A program made the position numbers and the translations under genes. DNA of 64,000 nt from Cliona cf. orientalis (lineage: Eukaryota; Porifera; Demospongiae; Clionaida; Clionaidae), in assembly GCA_963930775.1 (NCBI GenBank), contig OZ005689.1, positions 4,836,001 to 4,900,000 on the forward strand. The letters are read 5' to 3'. Below the pieces are notes generated by a model that was not told the DNA's origin, did no database searches, and was given only the letters and a program-made list of their open reading frames with translations. The stretch's first letter is position 1. Each line of letters starts with the position of its first letter. Positions 59,104 through 64,000 of the stretch are shown piece by piece.

Positions 59104-59282
59104 ACGTGACAGAAGCAGTCATCGCCAACTTCCAACAACCCGACACCGAGTTCGTCAAGTTCACCGTCCCCTACATCAAAGGATCTCAGGAATGGCTGAA
59201 CTTAATTAAGAACTCGCTCATTTGGGGCCAGCCAGTACAATGGGGTCAAGCGGGCCACTTGAGGGGTGCCAAAGTCGATTAG
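59104..59282 (+). CDS. orphan coding-like exon, possible alternative last exon
   Basis: From GAATAG/AC the frame reads (D)VTEAVIANFQQPDTEFVKF, TVPYIKGSQEWLNLIKNS and continues to TAG at 59280-59282 (about 58 residues). The first 38 codons use C-ending codons (GTC ATC GCC AAC TTC, CCC GAC ACC GAG TTC GTC AAG TTC ACC GTC CCC) unlike the AT-rich surroundings, so this was or is coding sequence. The required phase (1) matches the exon 5 donor, so it could be an alternative 3' end of the WD40 gene. The polypyrimidine tract is poor. It could equally be a retroposed or duplicated exon fragment. I recognise no family. Confidence 0.4.
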
Positions 59283-59569
59283 ATCTAGCAAATCTCCTTG
59301 CCCACCCATGTAATGGACAATAATCTGATAAAATCTCTGTTTAACTCGTTAGAATGATCAGTAAAGTTAATTACATGTAAGAGTGCCCCCTCAGGCTACC
59401 ACGTATATACATGTACAGTAGTCTCTACTACATATATCAGGCCGAGAGCACTTTAAAGCGATAAAACAAGCCAGCCTAGTCTGTGAATATAATGTGATGG
59501 GGGTACTGCACTGACGCCATGTGATGCAACTACACTCATCCATTGTGGTGTACTTAATAAGCTTGTGTA

Positions 59570-61130
59570 TACTTTTAATTATTGATCCTTTTGGGGGTCA
59601 AGAGGTTTATAGCAGTTATTGATGTGGTATGCATACACTGCAATAATTTATTGTAGGTAGGTAGAGATAAAATGAATGAATATTTCATAGTGGGGCACAA
59701 GGTGCTACTACCGTATTTTAAGTTCTCTAATTTGGGGGTCAAGAGGTTTATACAAACATATGTATAGTGGAACAGAAGAGTTACTGATGTGGTATGCATG
59801 CCCTGCTTTGTAGGTAGATATACATGTATATTAATTATAACAGTGGGGCACATGGTACTACTATATACACCCACTCTCTACACATACTTTTAGGTCCTTT
59901 AATTTGGGGGTCACTTAATTACGCTAAGCTGAGCAGGTATGTAGTGGAACAGAAGAATTATTGATGTGGTGTGCATGCCCTAAATTCTAGGTAGAGAAAC
60001 CACAGGTAAAACTAATGAATATTTCACAGTAACTAGTGCTAGCTACACCCACTGACTCTACACTAGCGGTGATCCAAGAGCTGGTTCAAACAAGCCAATA
60101 GCTAGCCGAATAGAAGGGTTATTGAATCAGATCTGCCTTATATTCTAGATAGTAGAGATACCACAGGTAGAACTAATGAATGACACAACTGCACCCACTC
60201 CATACTGTGTATAGTGTACATACATACTTGTGTGTACTTTAGGGGAGAGATACTGTGACTATAATAGTGCTAGCTACATGCACCCACTCTACACTGGGGT
60301 GTACATACTTTATTAAGGGTCCAAGAGGTTCAAACAAGCCGATAGCAGAACAGGAGGGTTATTGAACAGATGTACGTACTTTATATTCTACCACAGGTAA
60401 AAATGAATATTTCACAGTAACTAGTGCTAGCTACACCCACTGATCGATTCTACACTAGCGGTGATCCCAGAGGTTCAGTCAAACCGAAAGCTAGCAGAAC
60501 GGGAGGGTTACTGAATCAGATGTGCCTTATAATATTATTCTAGGCAAATTAAGATACCACAGGTAGAACTAACACAACTGCACCCACTCTATACTGTATA
60601 GTGTACATACATACTTGTGTGTACTTTAGGGGAGAGATACTGTGACTATAATAGTGCTAGCTACATGCACCCACTCTACACTGGGGTGTACATACTTTAT
60701 TAAGGGTCCAAGAGGTTCAAACAAGCCGATAGCAGAATAGGAGGGTTATTGAATCAGATGTACTTTAGAGATACCACAGGTAAAAGTGAATATTTCACAG
60801 TAACTGGTGCTAGCTGCACCCACTGACTCTACACTAGCGGTGATCCAAGAGGTTCAAACAAGCCAATAGCAGAATAGGAGGGTTATTGAATCAGATGTGC
60901 CTTATATTCTAGGTAAATTAAGATACCACAAGTAGAACTAACACAACTGCACCCACTCTATACTGTGGTGTACATACTTGTACTTCAGGGTAGAGAGATA
61001 ATGCGTGCGGTAAATTAAACTGATGAATATTCACAGTGCCAGCACATGACACAATTAGCTACAACCAATCTACACTGCGGTGTGCATACTTTTGGGGTTC
61101 AAGAGTTTCAAATAAGCCGCTAAGGGAACG
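59570..61130. repeat. complex tandem array with higher-order units
   Basis: Units carry TTTGGGGGTCAAGAGGTT(T/C)A, CAAACAAGCC(A/G)ATAGCAGAA, AGGAGGGTTATTGAATCAGA, GGTAGA(G)ATACCACAGGTA, GAATATTTCACAGTAACTAG and CACCCACTCTACACTG(G/C)GGTG. At least ten diverged copies are visible, and blocks near 60.24-60.54 and 60.62-60.91 kb repeat as a larger unit of about 375 bases. Confidence 0.9.
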
Positions 61131-61388
61131 AGACAATGCTAGCATGTTGTGTGCATGCTCACGGTCCGGTCGGGTAATCTAGGGACAAGGGTTAATTGAA
61201 CGATGCTTGGGAAGTTCAAGCGTGTTAAAAAGAATACTATGACGGTCTTGTAAACATGCCACAATTGTATATTCATTTTGTGGTCAATGTTGTTGTGCAT
61301 ATGCAAGGCTTAGGTCCTTATGTTCCTTGAATTTCATATACATATCTGTATAATTGATAGCACCCGAGCTGTAGTAAGGGAAATGGCA

Positions 61389-61464
<76 letters not shown>

Positions 61465-61545
61465 GGGAGAGAGAGGGAGGGAGAGGGAGAGAGAGAGAGA
61501 GAGGGAGGGAGAGAGAGAGAGAGAGAGAGGGAGGGAGGGAGGGAG
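61389..61545. repeat. (GA)n/GGGA microsatellite
   Basis: About 155 bases of GA with GGGA interruptions on the plus strand. Confidence 0.95.
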
Positions 61546-62151
61546 TGATCACTGCCACAAGGATATTAAATTTTAACCCTGCCTGCTGCCGATTATGGGG
61601 TAATTGTGAAACGATATATCCACCTGATGTTTGCCGAGGTTGGAATGTGGAATGGAACGAAAAACAGCCAGCCAGCTAGCTAGGCCACCCACCTCGCTCA
61701 AGAACGGCAAAGATTAAAAAAAAACACAATATTAATAAAGAGGAAGATTCATAGTTGATAGCCGCAGCTACAGAAGTGGGTTTAAATTTTGTGTTGGGGT
61801 TAGCCAGAGTACAGACTGCCTTATCTAGCTACTAGGCTGTGTTGACACTCAACTACAAGACAGAGTATGATAATATTATAGTGAATTAGCCATTTTGCTC
61901 CCTAGGGTAAGGAGTGTAGGTGTGTTTGTTTGGTGAGGGCTTGCCATACACAGCAGCCTTACTGGCTAATGGGCTGTGTTTAGATGAATTAGGCAGTGTT
62001 TACAACGTAACTAGGGGCCGTGGGTGCAAAGGAGAGACGAGTTTAAATTGGATATTAGCAAACTGAAAGTTCAAAAAATATTACAGATTGATGTGTAAGA
62101 ATAAGCTGAGAATTCACTTATTGCGTAAAAATAGTGATGAGGATCGATACC

Positions 62152-62295
<144 letters not shown>

Positions 62296-62319
62296 ACTGC
62301 TTCCCTCCCTCCCACTCAG

Positions 62320-62539
62320 AGATTCGAATAGAAGGACACACTGGTATTGTCAAGTGCCTAGCCTCTTCTGGTAACAAAGTCTATTCCGGAGGATTCGACC
62401 AAAAACTCATTGTCTATGAAGCCTCATCAATGCCTGTTGGCCACACCCCTCCACTCCGCTGTCTCCATATCAACCACCGTGCTCATGATGCAGGCATCAC
62501 TTGCATCGTCGTCGCTAAGGACGATGACAGCAGCACATG
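62320..62539 (+). CDS. WD40-repeat protein, exon 6
   Basis: After acceptor CCCACTCAG the frame reads (E)[35 protein letters not shown] and continues to [15 protein letters not shown] and [12 protein letters not shown] are a classic GH...WD-type blade, and [10 protein letters not shown] begins another. It joins exon 5 in frame (G + AG makes Glu). A donor CATG/GTATTA lies at 62539. If unspliced, the frame stops at TAA three codons on (62547-62549). Since the propeller is incomplete, splicing to exons beyond the window is more likely. Confidence 0.8.
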
Positions 62540-62549
62540 GTATTACTAA

Positions 62550-64000
62550 GCATGTGCACAATTTATATGTATGCATCACATCCTATGTACTTTCCTCAAG
62601 TGTTTATAAAGATTCTCCAAGCTCTTTGACTCATGCATGGCATTAATAATTGCATTCCCCCTCAACAAGTATTCTAATGGCTATTGCCAAAATATTATGG
62701 AATTATTAGGTACAAAAAGCACTTTTTCTGCGGATCGAAGTATTCTAAGACTTGCATGTGTATTTGCCTCACATACCACAGTGTAGTGTAATGAGAATTG
62801 GAATAATCATTTATCGGGCCTGACTAGAACATCTTGTCTGATGCCAGCAATAAGAACCAAACTATTTTCTTTGACATTTCTCTTCTCTGTGACCTACTCT
62901 TTGTAGAAATGTTCAATACAACGTACAAAACAACGCGACGATTGATGGATGTGTTCTTGCACAATACAGTGACATGTTTTGAAGTCTAGATCTGGTGCAC
63001 GCTCCATTGTCAGTGATGTTTTGGGCAGTGATCCATAAATTTTGCAAAGTGAATGCTTGATAATAGCAGTTGTCCGTTGCCTAGCAACCATTGTTTTTAT
63101 AGGCAATTTGCCGGCTACCATGGGTGATCATAGGGTATGACGAGAGGGGATCATGGGCCAATAAACTTGTTGTATAACGTTCCTTAATTGGGGTGCATTC
63201 AACCTTGCATCTCGTGTACCCCAATTAAGATCTTTTAAAATCATACAGGAGAGCAAGATAAGATCAGTGGCTACCTAGCAACGATATACCACATGCTATA
63301 ACATTGACATTAACATCAAACAAGGGTTGAAAACGTGTGGTGCACAGCGCCAAAAAAAGTAATTCAGAATCGCGCTTGGCGCTCCCATTAGAACATTTAA
63401 GAATTATTTAAGGCATAAGTTTTCATATCTCTGACTGTACTTTGCGCTATAATTAAAATGATAATCCAATGCCAGCCAGGTGGCCGGCGCTAACATTAGA
63501 GCGGCGCTGTAATTGAAGTTTTTACGGTATCCATCTCTACCCACCCGGCCGGCCCCTGGACTCTAGCAGCTATGCTACGGCCTACATATTATATAGTACT
63601 CCATAGAGAAATCAACAAAACAAAATAGCACAATGACGATGGGAAGTGTTCTTACGTGGCTGCCTTGTATATAAGTGACATGTTTTGAAGTAGTTACAAT
63701 TATTAGCTAGGGTGCACAAGCGCACCCTTTGTACAAGAAGTCGGGTACATGCTTGCCGGGTACAGAACAGCGTGAGATTCTGTTTTGTCATCAAGAATTC
63801 TTTGACGCCTTTGAACTTCAAAGTCTTGTGCTGCCATTGTTGTCGTGCGTATTGGCTTCTTGTTGCAGAGAGTGTTTGGTACAGTGAACAAGATTGTGTG
63901 GGGTAGCTAGCTATAGCTAGCTATAGGAATCCACAGCAACCCACAGGTCTAGGGACACTAAATGCACTTCTGTCTACTAACTCTGTACTGAGTCACTGTT
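62550..64000. other. 3' end of window, no gene recognised
   Basis: Presumably intron of the WD40 gene. It holds copy 2 of the foldback repeat seen at 40440-40630 (63070-63240) and a CCAATGCCAGCCAGGTGGCCGG-type segment (about 63460-63525) related to 11225-11290. No convincing exon is seen. Confidence 0.5.
63070..63240. repeat. dispersed foldback repeat, copy 2
   Basis: GTTGCCTAGCAACCA, GTTTTTATAGGCAATTTGCC and the palindrome CTTAATTGGGGTGCAT...GTACCCCAATTAAG occur in the same order as at 40440-40630. Confidence 0.65.

Overview
The window is animal nuclear DNA. Protein families are metazoan, coding is split by GT-AG introns, there are no prokaryotic operons or ribosome binding sites, the sequence is AT-rich, and CT/GA microsatellites, palindromic MITE-like elements and tandem arrays are abundant. 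A sponge is my best guess, from the Pmp-like beta-helix receptor protein and the mix of SIR2-like, ETS, TKL-like kinase and WD40 genes with many foldback elements. No species can be fixed by reading alone. All splice junctions were inferred by eye from GT/AG signals and codon phase.

Layout. (1) 1176-3860, plus: intronless gene for a secreted/type I membrane protein with Pmp-like parallel beta-helix repeats. (2) 4916-11727, minus: three-exon gene for a 639-residue coiled-coil protein with a C-terminal protein kinase domain. Its 3' flank is duplicated just downstream. (3) 14636-33572, minus: four phase-compatible exons. Exon A encodes a FAM118/SIR2-like domain, exon B a 105-residue unrecognised domain, exon C an 816-codon low-complexity/regulatory region, and exon D an ETS DNA-binding domain. 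If they are one gene, the product is a 1366-residue SIR2-like/ETS protein, an architecture I do not know. The alternative is two adjacent genes (A-B and C-D). (4) 34122 to at least 62539, plus: a WD40-repeat gene with six recognisable exons, very long introns, and an end probably beyond the window. A possible alternative last exon lies at 59104-59282. Genes 3 and 4 are head to head, 549 bases apart, and probably share a promoter.

The rest is introns and intergenic DNA. It holds tandem arrays (near 16.85-17.8, 36.3-36.9, 42.3-43.1, 51.7-52.6, 56.1-57.5 and 59.6-61.1 kb), CT/GA microsatellites that often sit exactly where a polypyrimidine tract is needed, several foldback/MITE families with multiple copies here, and a tRNA-derived SINE-like element. 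The signals I rate highest are the possible SIR2-ETS fusion, the ETS domain that lacks one of its two base-contacting arginines, an intronic array of duplicated exon ends with three intact 5' splice sites, and a perfect 35-bp inverted repeat enclosing a tRNA T-arm-like sequence.
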